Assembly: GCA_019234815.1 (NCBI GenBank)
Contig: JAFALA010000013.1
Coordinates: forward strand, 20,012-84,011
DNA length: 64,000 nt
Reading direction: 5' to 3'
Origin: Burkholderiaceae bacterium
Lineage (GTDB): Bacteria; Pseudomonadota; Gammaproteobacteria; Burkholderiales; Burkholderiaceae_C
The position numbers and the translations under genes were made by a program. This document shows, in pieces, positions 47,287 through 56,042 of the stretch. The notes below the pieces were generated by a model. The model worked only from the letters and a program-made list of their open reading frames with translations, made no database searches and was not told the DNA's origin. How positions within the stretch are numbered: position 1 is the stretch's first letter; the number at the start of each line of letters is the position of its first letter.

Positions 47287-47673
47287 ATGGGCCTGAGCGT
47301 GGCTGATCTTGTGTGGGTGAAGGACGATGGTCCTGAGGTGGCGGACGTCTTTCCGGCCCCTGAGCGTCTGGTACGCGGTCCGGCGGCGCAGCAGGTCTGG
47401 GTGCATTACGCCGACCCGTCCGGCGCCTATTGCGTGGGCATCTGGGCCTGCCAGGACGGCGCCTGGCGCGTGCAGTACACCGAACACGAGTACTGCCAGA
47501 TGCTGCAGGGCCTGGTGCGCCTGACCGACGATCAGGGCGCCTCGGTCGAGCTGCAGGCCGGCGACAGTTTCGTGATTCCCGCCGGCTTCACCGGCACCTG
47601 GGACGTGCTGCAGCCGGCGCGCAAGGTGTTTGCGCTCTACGAGCCCGCGGCAGCGCCGGAGGCGACGGTATGA
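47287..47673 (+). CDS. Cupin domain protein of the polyamine locus
   Basis: This 128-aa single-domain cupin resembles the DUF861/cupin_3 type (VGIWACQDGAWRVQYTEHEYCQMLQGLVRLTDDQG...LQAGDSFVIPAGFTGTWDVLQPARKVFALYEP). AAAGGAGTGCCGGA precedes the ATG. Its stop overlaps the start of the PuuB-like oxidase gene (ATGA), so it is translationally coupled to it. Such cupins often accompany amine-oxidising enzymes. Its own reaction is unknown; a ligand-binding or metabolite-processing role in putrescine breakdown is inferred. Confidence 0.85.
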   Translation: MGLSVADLVWVKDDGPEVADVFPAPERLVRGPAAQQVWVHYADPSGAYCVGIWACQDGAWRVQYTEHEYCQMLQGLVRLTDDQGASVELQAGDSFVIPAGFTGTWDVLQPARKVFALYEPAAAPEATV

Positions 47674-49004
47674 GCCGCTCCGCTGCCTTTGCCGACGCGG
47701 CGCAAATCGCCGGCGACTGCTATTACGAGCACACGGTGGAGCGCCTGCCGGCGCGTCCCAGGCTGACGGACCGGGTCGATGCCGAGGTGGCCGTCATCGG
47801 TGGCGGCTTCGCGGGCATGAGCGCCGCCATCGAGCTGGCCAAGCGCGGCAGGAAGGTCGTGCTGCTGGAGGCCGAGCGCGTCGCCGGCGCGGCATCGGGG
47901 CGCAACGGCGGGCAGGTGCTGCCGGGTTTTGGCTGCGACATCGATCTGCTGACGGCCGAGCTGGGGCCCGAGGATGCGCGCCGCGCCTGGGACTGGTCGG
48001 TCGAAGGCATGGCCATCGTGCGCGAGCGCGCCTTGCAGCAGGGGGCTGATTGCGAGTTCACGCCCGGCTGGCTCTACCTGGCGGCGCGCGCCAGCCATGT
48101 CGACGACCTGCGCGCCTGGCACCAGAGCCTGGGGCAGGACTGGGGCTACGGCCAGCACGTGGGCTGGGTGGAAGGCCCGGCCACGCAGACCTGGAGCGCC
48201 AGCCCGCACTACCACGCCGCCATCATCGACCGCTATGCCGGGCACCTCAATCCGCTCAAGCTGGCCCTGGTCATGCAGCGCGAGTGCGAGGCCCTGGGCG
48301 TGCGGATCCATGAACATTCACCGGTCTGCCGCGTCGACATGGGGGCGCAGGCGGTGCTGCACACGCCCGAGGGCCGCGTGCAGGCGGACCAGGTGGTGGT
48401 GGCCGCCAATGTTTTCATCGACGGCTTGAACTTCTCGGGCGCAGCGCAGCGGCCCAACCTGACGCGCCGCGTGATGCCGGTGGGCAACACGATGATCGCG
48501 ACCGCGCCCATGGCGCCCGAGCTGTCGGCACGGCTGCTGCGCAACCGCTTCGCTGCCTGCGACAGCAATTTCCTGCTCGACTACTACCGCATCACGCCCG
48601 ACCACCGCATGATCTTCGGCGGCGGCTCCACCTACCTGAAGCACGACGGCGCCGACCGCATCGACGCCCTGCGCCGCAAGCTGGTGCATCTCTACCCCGA
48701 GCTCGGCAACTTGCCTGTGGAATATGCCTGGGGCGGCCTGATCGATGTCACCATGTCGCGCGCGCCCGATTTCGGCCGGCTGGACGACCGCGTGTTCTAT
48801 CTGCAGGGATTCAGCGGCCACGGCGTCAACACCACGGCCATCGCCGGCCGCGTGGTGGCGGAGGCGGTGGCCGGGCAGCCCGAGCGCTTCGACGTGTTCT
48901 CGCGCATTCGCCACCGCGACTTCCCGCCCGGCCGCTTCCTGCGCCGCGTGGCGCTGTGGAGCGGCACGGTGTATTACCGGGTCCGGGACGTCCTGTCGTC
49001 CTGA
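47670..49004 (+). CDS. puuB: FAD-dependent amine oxidase, gamma-glutamylputrescine oxidase-like
   Basis: This 444-aa DAO-type flavoenzyme has the FAD-binding VAVIGGGFAGMSAAIELAKRG after a short leader, then LEAERVAGAASGRNGGQVLPG (the SGRNGGQ motif typical of PuuB), and the C-terminal LQGFSGHGVNTTAIAGRVVAEA. It should oxidise gamma-glutamylputrescine to the aldehyde and H2O2. The puuA, puuC and transporter genes to the right support this. Its last 31 bp overlap the 3' end of the convergent regulator gene. Confidence 0.88.
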   Translation: MSRSAAFADAAQIAGDCYYEHTVERLPARPRLTDRVDAEVAVIGGGFAGMSAAIELAKRGRKVVLLEAERVAGAASGRNGGQVLPGFGCDIDLLTAELGPEDARRAWDWSVEGMAIVRERALQQGADCEFTPGWLYLAARASHVDDLRAWHQSLGQDWGYGQHVGWVEGPATQTWSASPHYHAAIIDRYAGHLNPLKLALVMQRECEALGVRIHEHSPVCRVDMGAQAVLHTPEGRVQADQVVVAANVFIDGLNFSGAAQRPNLTRRVMPVGNTMIATAPMAPELSARLLRNRFAACDSNFLLDYYRITPDHRMIFGGGSTYLKHDGADRIDALRRKLVHLYPELGNLPVEYAWGGLIDVTMSRAPDFGRLDDRVFYLQGFSGHGVNTTAIAGRVVAEAVAGQPERFDVFSRIRHRDFPPGRFLRRVALWSGTVYYRVRDVLSS

Positions 49005-50536
49005 GCCCCCCGCGCCAAGGCGGCTGCGCTGTCGAGTTCCGAGAGGATCAGCGCCGCCAGCGTGCGGGCCCAGGGCTCGATGTTGGCGGTCGCCACATAG
49101 GCATAGCCCACCACCAGGCCGGCGCGGCGTTGCGTCTGTTCCGAGGCCAGGTAGTAGTCCGACAGGGCGCGCACCGTCATCTGGTGGCGCGCCACGGCGG
49201 CGGCCATGGCCTTGTCGTCGCTGCCTTCGGGCAGGTAGATCACCATGGTCATGCCGGCGTTGCTGTGCGAGATCCTGACCCGCTCGCCCATGCATTCGCG
49301 TAGCGTCGCCAGCAGCTGAGCGCGGCGCTCGCCGTAGGTCACGCGCATGCGGCGGATGTTGGCCTCGAACTGGCCGTCCTCGATGAACTCGGCCAGCGCC
49401 GCCTGCATGGCGAGCTGGCCGGGGCGGAACAGGTCGTACAGGCCGGTGCGCATGGGGCCGACCAGATCGGTGGGCACCACCATGTAGGCCAGCCGCACGC
49501 CCTGGTACATCACCTTGCTGAAGGTGCCCAAATAGATGACCTGGCCCTGGTTGTCCATGCCCTGCAGCGAAGGCAGCGGCCGGCCTTCGTAGCGGAACTC
49601 GCTGTCGTAGTCATCCTCCAGCACCCAAGCCTGGCGGCTGGAGGCGAAGTCCAGCAACTGGCGGCGCCGCTCCAGGCTCATCACCGCGCCGCTGGGGTAC
49701 TGGTTGGACGGCGTCACGTAGATCAGCTTGGGATGGCTGAGCCAGTCGTTGTCGCTGGGCCGAATGCCGTCGTCGTCGACGGCAATCGGGCGCGGACGCA
49801 GCCCGGCCGCCTCGACCGCGAGCTGCGCGCCCCAGTAGCAGGGGTTTTCGAGCCAGACTTCGTCGCCTTCGTTGGCCAGCAGCCGGGCGCACAGGTCCAG
49901 CGACTGCTGGGTGCTGGTCGTGATCAGCAGCTGCTCGGGCGTGACGTTGACCGAACGCGACACCTGCAGGTAGCGCGCGAGCGCCCGGCGCAGCGGCAGA
50001 TAGCCGCCGGGTTCGCCGCAGTCCAGCAGGTCGGGGCGGCTGCGGCTCAGGTACTTCTTGAGCAGTTGGTTGAGCTGCTTGAAGGGCAGGGTCTCGTAGT
50101 CGGCGTCGCCGGGGCTGAAGGGCTGGACCTCCAGGCGCTCGAAGCCCGACAGCCGGGTCAGGCGCTGGCCGCGCGTCGACAGGTTGCGCATGGTGCGCGC
50201 GGCCGGCGGCGGCGTCTGCGGCGCCGTGGCCTTGGCCAGCCGGGCCACGCGCCGGGTTTCGTGCTCGGGCAGCGATTCGTTCACATAGGTGCCGCTGCCC
50301 ACGCGCGCCTGCACATAGCCTTCGGCCAGCAACTGCTCGACGGCGGACACCACGGTGTTGCGCGACAGGTTCAGCTCGTTGGCCAGGTCGCGCGAGGAAG
50401 GCAGGCGCGCGCCGCCGGGGATGACGCCCTGGATGATGGCGCGCCGCAGCAGTTCATAAATGCGTTGCCGCAGCGGCGCGTCGTGGGGCTGCGCGAGCTC
50501 GATCAACAACAATTCTGAAAGCGATAGTGCGCGCAT
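48974..50536 (-). CDS. MocR-type (GntR-HTH + aminotransferase) regulator
   Basis: The product is 520 aa. A GntR winged helix (about residues 18-85, LRQRIYELLRRAIIQGVIPGGARLPSSRDLANELNLSRNTVVSAVEQLLAEGYV) is joined by a linker to a fold-type I aminotransferase-like domain. The latter keeps LITTSTQQSLDLCARLL, NPCYWG, YVTPSNQYPSG, EDDYDSEFRY and YLGTFSKVMYQGVRLAYMV with the PLP lysine. MocR regulators bind PLP and sense amines or amino acids. It diverges from puuA, so it most likely controls the polyamine genes, replacing PuuR (inference). Confidence 0.92.
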   Translation of the reverse strand: MRALSLSELLLIELAQPHDAPLRQRIYELLRRAIIQGVIPGGARLPSSRDLANELNLSRNTVVSAVEQLLAEGYVQARVGSGTYVNESLPEHETRRVARLAKATAPQTPPPAARTMRNLSTRGQRLTRLSGFERLEVQPFSPGDADYETLPFKQLNQLLKKYLSRSRPDLLDCGEPGGYLPLRRALARYLQVSRSVNVTPEQLLITTSTQQSLDLCARLLANEGDEVWLENPCYWGAQLAVEAAGLRPRPIAVDDDGIRPSDNDWLSHPKLIYVTPSNQYPSGAVMSLERRRQLLDFASSRQAWVLEDDYDSEFRYEGRPLPSLQGMDNQGQVIYLGTFSKVMYQGVRLAYMVVPTDLVGPMRTGLYDLFRPGQLAMQAALAEFIEDGQFEANIRRMRVTYGERRAQLLATLRECMGERVRISHSNAGMTMVIYLPEGSDDKAMAAAVARHQMTVRALSDYYLASEQTQRRAGLVVGYAYVATANIEPWARTLAALILSELDSAAALARGAQDDRTSRTR

Positions 50537-50851
50537 CGGGAGACAGGTTCAAAATGGGCAAAGTGGTGATTGGGCCAGCATGTCGGCGTCTCGCGGCCCA
50601 GGGTTTTGCCTGAGTGTCTGGTCCCCAAAACGACGCGCGCTCAGGGTTTACGCCGAGGCGTCCAAGTGGTTCCACAGGGGCATCATCATTTTGCCGCAGT
50701 GGACTCATCGCAGTTTCATCAAATGGCCCTTGGACTTGCTGAGCAACTGAATTAACTTTCGTCCACGATGGTGATGCAGCGGCACTGGCGGCCCTGCAGC
50801 AGATCATCCGGCCCCCTGCCAGAAGGCTCGGGGCACAGAACTGGAGCTCCC
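50537..50851. promoter_or_regulatory. Control region between MocR-type regulator and puuA
   Basis: These 315 bp contain no gene. Two TGGACT boxes (50700-50705 and 50731-50736) lie 31 bp apart, about three helical turns, near an AT-rich segment (50740-50760) that could hold the puuA promoter. Related TGGTTCCA lies at about 50667-50674. Direct repeats with this spacing fit binding by a MocR dimer, but this is inferred. Confidence 0.45.
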
Positions 50852-52222
50852 GTGATACATCCCGAAAATTTCACCTTTACCGACATGGCGCACTGGCTGG
50901 ACCAGAAGCGTGTGACCGAAATCGAATGCCTGGTGCCTGACCTCACCGGCGTGCCGCGCGGCAAGATCCTGCCGCGCGACAAGTTTGGTGACGACAAGGG
51001 AATGCGCCTGCCCCAGGCGGTGATGTCGCAGACCGTGACGGGCAACTACCCCGATTCCAAAGAGGCCAGCGAGATCCTGACCGACTTCGATCCCGACATG
51101 GTCTTGCGCCCCGATCCCTCCACCGCCTGCCTGGTGCCCTGGACGCAGGACGACCCGACCGCGCAGGTGATCCACGACTGCTTCTTCTTCGACGGCACGC
51201 CGGTGGACTTCGCGCCGCGCTCCGTGCTGCGCCGCGTCAGCAACCTGTTCAAGGCGCAGGGCTGGAAGCCCGTGGTGGCGCCCGAGCTGGAGTTCTACCT
51301 GACCGCACGAAATATCGATCCCGACATCCCGCTGACGCCGCCCATCGGCCGCAGCGGCCGCTCGGAGACCAGCCGCCAAGCCTACAGCATTGATGCGGTG
51401 AACGAGTTCGATCCTCTGTTTGAAGACTTGTACGACTACTGCGACCTGCAAGGACTGGAGGTTGACACGCTGATTCACGAAGTCGGCGCAGGCCAGATGG
51501 AAATCAACTTCCTGCATGGCGATCCCATGCAACTGGCCGACCGCGTGTTCTATTTCAAGCGCACCGTGCGCGAGGCCGCGATGCGGCACAACATGTACGC
51601 GACCTTCATGGCCAAGCCCATGGCCAACGAGCCCGGCTCCGCCATGCATGTGCACCAGAGCGTGGTCGACGCCGTGACGGGCCAGAACATCTTCAGCAAC
51701 GCCGACGGCAGCGCCAGCGACGCCTTCCGTCACTACATCGGCGGGCTGCAGAAGTATTTGCCGGCCTCGATGATCTTCTTCGCGCCCTACGTCAATTCCT
51801 ACCGCCGCATCGTTAAGTACGGCGCTGCGCCCATCAACGTGCAGTGGGGCTACGACAACCGGACCGTGGGCATCCGCGTGCCCGATTCCGAGCCGTCGGC
51901 GCGCCGCGTCGAGAACCGCGTGATCGGCGTGGACGCCAACCCCTACGTGGCGCTGGCCGCCACGCTGGCCTGCGGTTACCTGGGCATGGTCAACAAGATC
52001 GAGCCCCTGCCCGAATGGAAGGGCAGCGCCTACGGCAACGACTTCCAGCTGCCGCGCGGCCTGCACGAAGCCCTGACCGAAATGCGCTCGGCCGAGGCCC
52101 TGCACGAGGTGCTGGGCAAGCGCTTCGTGGCGCTGTACGCGGCGGTCAAGGAAGAGGAGTACGCCGAGTTCATGAAGGTGATCAGCCCCTGGGAGCGCGA
52201 GCACCTGCTGCTCCACGTCTGA
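50852..52222 (+). CDS. puuA: Glutamine synthetase family, gamma-glutamylputrescine synthetase-like
   Basis: This product of about 456 aa is a GS-fold ligase that joins glutamate to putrescine with ATP, the first step of the Puu pathway. Motifs are VPDLTGVPRGKILPRDKF near the start, VGAGQMEINFLHGDP (metal/glutamate site), NMYATFMAKPMANEPGSAMHVHQS (ATP site) and NRVIGVDANPYVALAATLACG. GTG at 50852, with TGGAG just upstream, gives the usual length; MAHWLDQKR at 50885 is an alternative. The aminotransferase gene follows after 123 bp. Confidence 0.92.
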   Translation: MIHPENFTFTDMAHWLDQKRVTEIECLVPDLTGVPRGKILPRDKFGDDKGMRLPQAVMSQTVTGNYPDSKEASEILTDFDPDMVLRPDPSTACLVPWTQDDPTAQVIHDCFFFDGTPVDFAPRSVLRRVSNLFKAQGWKPVVAPELEFYLTARNIDPDIPLTPPIGRSGRSETSRQAYSIDAVNEFDPLFEDLYDYCDLQGLEVDTLIHEVGAGQMEINFLHGDPMQLADRVFYFKRTVREAAMRHNMYATFMAKPMANEPGSAMHVHQSVVDAVTGQNIFSNADGSASDAFRHYIGGLQKYLPASMIFFAPYVNSYRRIVKYGAAPINVQWGYDNRTVGIRVPDSEPSARRVENRVIGVDANPYVALAATLACGYLGMVNKIEPLPEWKGSAYGNDFQLPRGLHEALTEMRSAEALHEVLGKRFVALYAAVKEEEYAEFMKVISPWEREHLLLHV

Positions 52223-52345
52223 TCCGCGTTCCACCCGCACCCGGCCGGCAGCGTTCGATGCGGGCCCGAATTTGAATGAAGACCCATGGCAAGCCGCAGA
52301 GCTGATTTGCGCGGCGCCAGGGGATCGTCTTGCAAGGAGATTGAA

Positions 52346-53743
52346 ATGACTGAAGCGCGCAACCCCATGGCCGGGCTCACCACGGCCGCCGTCCAGGCCC
52401 AGGATTCGGCCCATTACCTGCACCCGTTCACCGACACCAAGGCGCTGGCCGAGACGGGCTCGCGCATCATCGTGCGCGGCGAGGGCATCTACATCGAGGA
52501 TTCCGAAGGCCATCGCATCATCGACGGCATGTCGGGCCTGTGGAACGTCAACCTCGGGCATGGCCGGCGCGAGCTCGCCGACGCTGCGTTCAAGCAGACC
52601 ATGCAGCTGAGCTTCTACAACAGCTTCTTCCAGACCTCCAACGTGCCGGCCGCCCAGCTGGCCTCGGAAATCGCCGGCGTGGCGCCGTCCCACATGAGCC
52701 GGGTCTTCTACACCAACTCCGGCTCCGAGGGCAACGACACCGTGGTCCGCATGGTGCGGCGCTACTGGGACCTGATGGGCCAGCCGCAGCGCAAGATCCT
52801 CATCAGCCGCCACAACGCCTACCACGGCAGCACCATGGCCGGCGCCTCGCTCAGCGGCATGTCCAGCATGCACGAGCAGGGCGGCCTGCCGATCCCGGAC
52901 ATCACCCACATCCAGCAGCCCTATTTCTACGAGCTGGGCCAGGACATGACGCCCGAAGCCTTCGGCCTGAAGGCCGCAGGCTGGCTGGAGGAGAAGATCC
53001 TGGAGCTGGGCGCCGATCGCGTAGCCGCCTTCATCGGCGAGCCGGTGCAGGGCGCCGGCGGCGTCATCATCCCGCCCAGCACCTACTGGCCCGAGATCCA
53101 GCGCATCTGCCGCAAGTACGGCGTGCTGCTGGTGTCCGACGAGGTCATCTGCGGCTTCGGCCGCCTGGGCACCTGGTTCGGCTGCCAGCATTTCGGCGTG
53201 CAGCCCGATCTGATCACTTTCGCCAAGGCCGTGACCTCGGGCTACTTCCCGCTCGGCGGCGTGATCGTCGGCGATAAGGTCGGCGACGTGCTGGTCGAGA
53301 AGGGCGGCGACTTCAACCACGGCTTCACCAATGCTGGCCACCCGGTTGGCTGCGCCGTGGCGCTGGAGACGATCCGGCTGCTCAAGGAAGAGCATGTGAT
53401 CGAGTACGTGCACGACACGCTGGCCCTGCACCTGGCCAGCAGGTTCAACGCGCTGGCCGACCATCCGCTGGTGGGCGTGACCGAGACGCTGGGCATGGTC
53501 GCCGGCCTGGTGCTGGTGAAGGACAAGGCCACGCGCAAGCACTTCGACGAATCCTTGAGCGTGGGCATGATCTGCCGCAAGCACTGCTTCGCCTCGGGCG
53601 TGGTGATGCGGGCCGTCGGCGACCGCATGATCATTGCCCCGCCGCTGGTCATGAGCCTGGCCCAGGTGGACGAGATGGTGGCGCTGATCCGCAAGAGCCT
53701 GGACCTGACCTATGCGGAACTGCAAGCGGGCGGCCATGTCTGA
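52346..53743 (+). CDS. spuC: Class III aminotransferase, putrescine/polyamine-pyruvate type
   Basis: This 465-aa PLP enzyme of the SpuC/omega-aminotransferase type has YTNSGSEGNDTVVRMVRRYW (PLP-phosphate loop), SRHNAYHGSTMAGASLSG, VSDEVICGFGRLG and the PLP lysine Lys294 in DLITFAKAVTSGYFPLGG. It likely transfers an amino group of putrescine to pyruvate, a second catabolic route beside PuuA/PuuB. CAAGGAG precedes ATG 52346. Its stop overlaps the start of the binding-protein gene. Confidence 0.92.
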   Translation: MTEARNPMAGLTTAAVQAQDSAHYLHPFTDTKALAETGSRIIVRGEGIYIEDSEGHRIIDGMSGLWNVNLGHGRRELADAAFKQTMQLSFYNSFFQTSNVPAAQLASEIAGVAPSHMSRVFYTNSGSEGNDTVVRMVRRYWDLMGQPQRKILISRHNAYHGSTMAGASLSGMSSMHEQGGLPIPDITHIQQPYFYELGQDMTPEAFGLKAAGWLEEKILELGADRVAAFIGEPVQGAGGVIIPPSTYWPEIQRICRKYGVLLVSDEVICGFGRLGTWFGCQHFGVQPDLITFAKAVTSGYFPLGGVIVGDKVGDVLVEKGGDFNHGFTNAGHPVGCAVALETIRLLKEEHVIEYVHDTLALHLASRFNALADHPLVGVTETLGMVAGLVLVKDKATRKHFDESLSVGMICRKHCFASGVVMRAVGDRMIIAPPLVMSLAQVDEMVALIRKSLDLTYAELQAGGHV

Positions 53744-54905
53744 ACGCGGTCGTCAGGGGCGCGCCATGCGGCCATTCGTCTCCACGCTGATCGGCGCCTG
53801 GTCCCTGCCGCTGTGCCTGGCAGGGCTTGCGGGACTGTCCCTGCTGGCCTCCTGCTCGCGCCAGGAGGCGCCGGCCCAGCGCACGCTCAATATCTACAAC
53901 TGGTCGGACTACATCGGCGAAGACACGGTCGCCAACTTCGAGAAGGAAACCGGCATCAAGGTGCACTACGACACCTTCGATTCCAACGAGGCCTTGCACG
54001 CCAAGCTGGTGGCCGGGCACTCCGGCTACGACATCGTCGTGCCCTCGTCCAACTGGGCGGCGATCCAGACCAAGGGCCAGCTGCTGCAGAAGATCGACCA
54101 TTCGCGCATCGCCAACTGGAGCAACATCGACCCCTTCGTGCTGCAGACCACCGCACGCATCGATCCGGGCAACCAGTACCTGGCGCCCTGGCTGTGGGGC
54201 GTGGCGACCGTGGGCATCAACGTCGACAAGGTCAAGGCTGCGCTGGGCGACCTGCCCATGCCGAAGAACGGCTGGGACCTGCTGTTCAAGCCCGAGTACG
54301 CCAGCCGCATCCAGTCCTGCGGCTTCTCGCTGCTGGACTCGGGCGACGAGGTCTTTCCGGCGGCCCTGAACTACCTGGGGTTGCCGGCCGAGAGCAGCAA
54401 CCCGGCCGACTACGCGAAAGCGGCGACCCTGCTCAGCAAGATCCGTCCCTACGTGACGCTGTTCTCGTCCTCGGGCTACATCAACGAGCTGGTGTCCGGC
54501 GCCCTGTGCGTGTCGTTCGGCTGGAACGGCGACCTGGGGCTGGCGGCGCGGCGCGCGCGCGAAGCCGGGAACGGGCAGAACATCCAGACGCTGATTCCGA
54601 AGGAGGGCGTCATGCTGTTCTTCGACTCGATGGCGATTCCGGCCGACGCCGAGCACGTCGAGGAGGCCTATGCCTGGATCAACTACATCTACCGGCCCGA
54701 CGTGCAGGCCGGCATCGTCAACAAGGTGCCCTACGCCAATCCGGTGCGCGCGGCCGACCGTTATATTCGCCCTGACTTGCTCGCCGACAAGGCCGTGTTC
54801 ATTCCCGAGGACCAGCGCGCCAGCCTGATTCCGCCGGAGCCGCTGGACAGCGATTCACGCCGTTTGCGCACCCGCCTCTATACCCGCTTCAAAGTGGGAC
54901 AGTGA
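53736..54905 (+). CDS. potF: Polyamine ABC transporter, substrate-binding lipoprotein (PotF/SpuD type)
   Basis: This 389-aa binding protein starts its mature domain TLNIYNWSDYIGEDTVANFEKETGIKV. Ligand-site residues are spread through DIVVPSSNWAA, LFSSSGYINELVSGALCVSFGWNGD and the late VMLFFDSMAIPADAEHVEEAYAWINYIYRP. The signal ends in LLASC (Cys40), a lipobox, so this copy is probably a membrane-anchored lipoprotein rather than a free periplasmic protein as in E. coli. The start is ATG 53736, overlapping the aminotransferase stop; MRPF at 53766 is possible. Confidence 0.9.
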   Translation: MSERGRQGRAMRPFVSTLIGAWSLPLCLAGLAGLSLLASCSRQEAPAQRTLNIYNWSDYIGEDTVANFEKETGIKVHYDTFDSNEALHAKLVAGHSGYDIVVPSSNWAAIQTKGQLLQKIDHSRIANWSNIDPFVLQTTARIDPGNQYLAPWLWGVATVGINVDKVKAALGDLPMPKNGWDLLFKPEYASRIQSCGFSLLDSGDEVFPAALNYLGLPAESSNPADYAKAATLLSKIRPYVTLFSSSGYINELVSGALCVSFGWNGDLGLAARRAREAGNGQNIQTLIPKEGVMLFFDSMAIPADAEHVEEAYAWINYIYRPDVQAGIVNKVPYANPVRAADRYIRPDLLADKAVFIPEDQRASLIPPEPLDSDSRRLRTRLYTRFKVGQ

Positions 54906-54910
54906 CTTCC

Positions 54911-56032
54911 ATGAACCAAGCATTGCACCTAGACCCCTCCGTGGACACTAACGCGGGCTTCGTCCGCATTGAACACCTCAGCAAGCGCTTCGACGGCGTG
55001 CTGGCGGTGGACGATGTCTCGCTGGACATTGCCAAGGGCGAGATCTTCGCCCTGCTGGGCACCTCGGGCTGCGGCAAGTCGACGCTCCTGCGCATGCTGG
55101 CGGGCTTCGAGACGCCCAGCGAGGGCAGCATCCATCTGGGAGGCTTGAACCTCGGGAGCCTGCCGCCCTACCAGCGCCCGATCAACATGATGTTCCAGTC
55201 CTACGCCTTGTTTCCGCACCTGAGCGTGTGGGACAACATCGCCTTCGGCCTGAAGCGCCACAAGGCTCCCAAGGCGCAGATGGCGGACCGTGTCGACCAG
55301 CTGCTGAACATGGTGCAGCTGGCGCCCTATGCCAAGCGCAAGCCGCACCAGCTCTCGGGCGGGCAGCAGCAGCGCGTGGCGCTGGCGCGCTCGCTGGCGC
55401 TGGAGCCGCAGCTGCTGCTGCTCGACGAGCCGCTGGGCGCGCTGGACCGCAAGCTGCGCGGCCAGACCCAGTTCGAGCTCAAGAGCATCATCAAGCGCGT
55501 CGGCGTGACCTGCGTGCTGGTGACGCACGACCAGGAAGAGGCCATGACCATGGCCGACCGCATCGCCATCCTGAACAAGGGCCAGGTCTTGCAGGTGGGG
55601 GCGCCGGGCGATGTGTACGAAACCCCCAACTGCCGCTTCGTGGCCGACTTCATCGGCAATGTGAACCTGTTCGACGGCGTGCTGGAGGAGGACGCCCCGG
55701 ACCGCTGCGTGATCGCAACAAAGCAAGGACGCTTCCATGTGGGCCACGGCATCAGCGGCGTGCTGAACATGAAGGCCAGCGTGGCGGTGCGGCCCGAGAA
55801 GATCAGCCTGTGTCCCGCGGCCGGCGCGGCGGTGGGCAAGAACTGCTTTCCCGCCACGGTGATCGACTGCACCTACTTCGGCAGCAGCTCGGTCTACCGC
55901 CTGGGGCTGGCGGCCGCCGGCGAGATGCAGGTGTCGGTGGCCAACACCCAGCGCCATGGCGACACCTACCCGGTCGGCGCGCAGGTCGTGGCCCAGGTGT
56001 CCGACGAAGCCATCGTGGTGCTGACGCGCTGA
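54911..56032 (+). CDS. potG: Polyamine ABC transporter, ATPase (PotG type)
   Basis: The product is about 373 aa: Walker A GTSGCGKST, Q-loop MMFQSYALFPHLSVWDN, signature LSGGQQQRVALARSLA, Walker B LLLLDEPLGALD, switch LVTHDQEEAM and a C-terminal TOBE regulatory domain (VAVRPEKISL...). ATG 54911 is spaced better from GGGAC than the GTG at 54902 that overlaps potF. It powers uptake of putrescine or spermidine with the two permeases that follow. Confidence 0.93.
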   Translation: MNQALHLDPSVDTNAGFVRIEHLSKRFDGVLAVDDVSLDIAKGEIFALLGTSGCGKSTLLRMLAGFETPSEGSIHLGGLNLGSLPPYQRPINMMFQSYALFPHLSVWDNIAFGLKRHKAPKAQMADRVDQLLNMVQLAPYAKRKPHQLSGGQQQRVALARSLALEPQLLLLDEPLGALDRKLRGQTQFELKSIIKRVGVTCVLVTHDQEEAMTMADRIAILNKGQVLQVGAPGDVYETPNCRFVADFIGNVNLFDGVLEEDAPDRCVIATKQGRFHVGHGISGVLNMKASVAVRPEKISLCPAAGAAVGKNCFPATVIDCTYFGSSSVYRLGLAAAGEMQVSVANTQRHGDTYPVGAQVVAQVSDEAIVVLTR

Positions 56033-56042
56033 GGTCCCGTTC

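Noticed and set aside
50804..53737. 977-codon reverse frame across puuA and the aminotransferase gene
   Set aside because: It runs antisense through two clear enzymes and has low-complexity composition; it is an artefact of GC-rich codon use.
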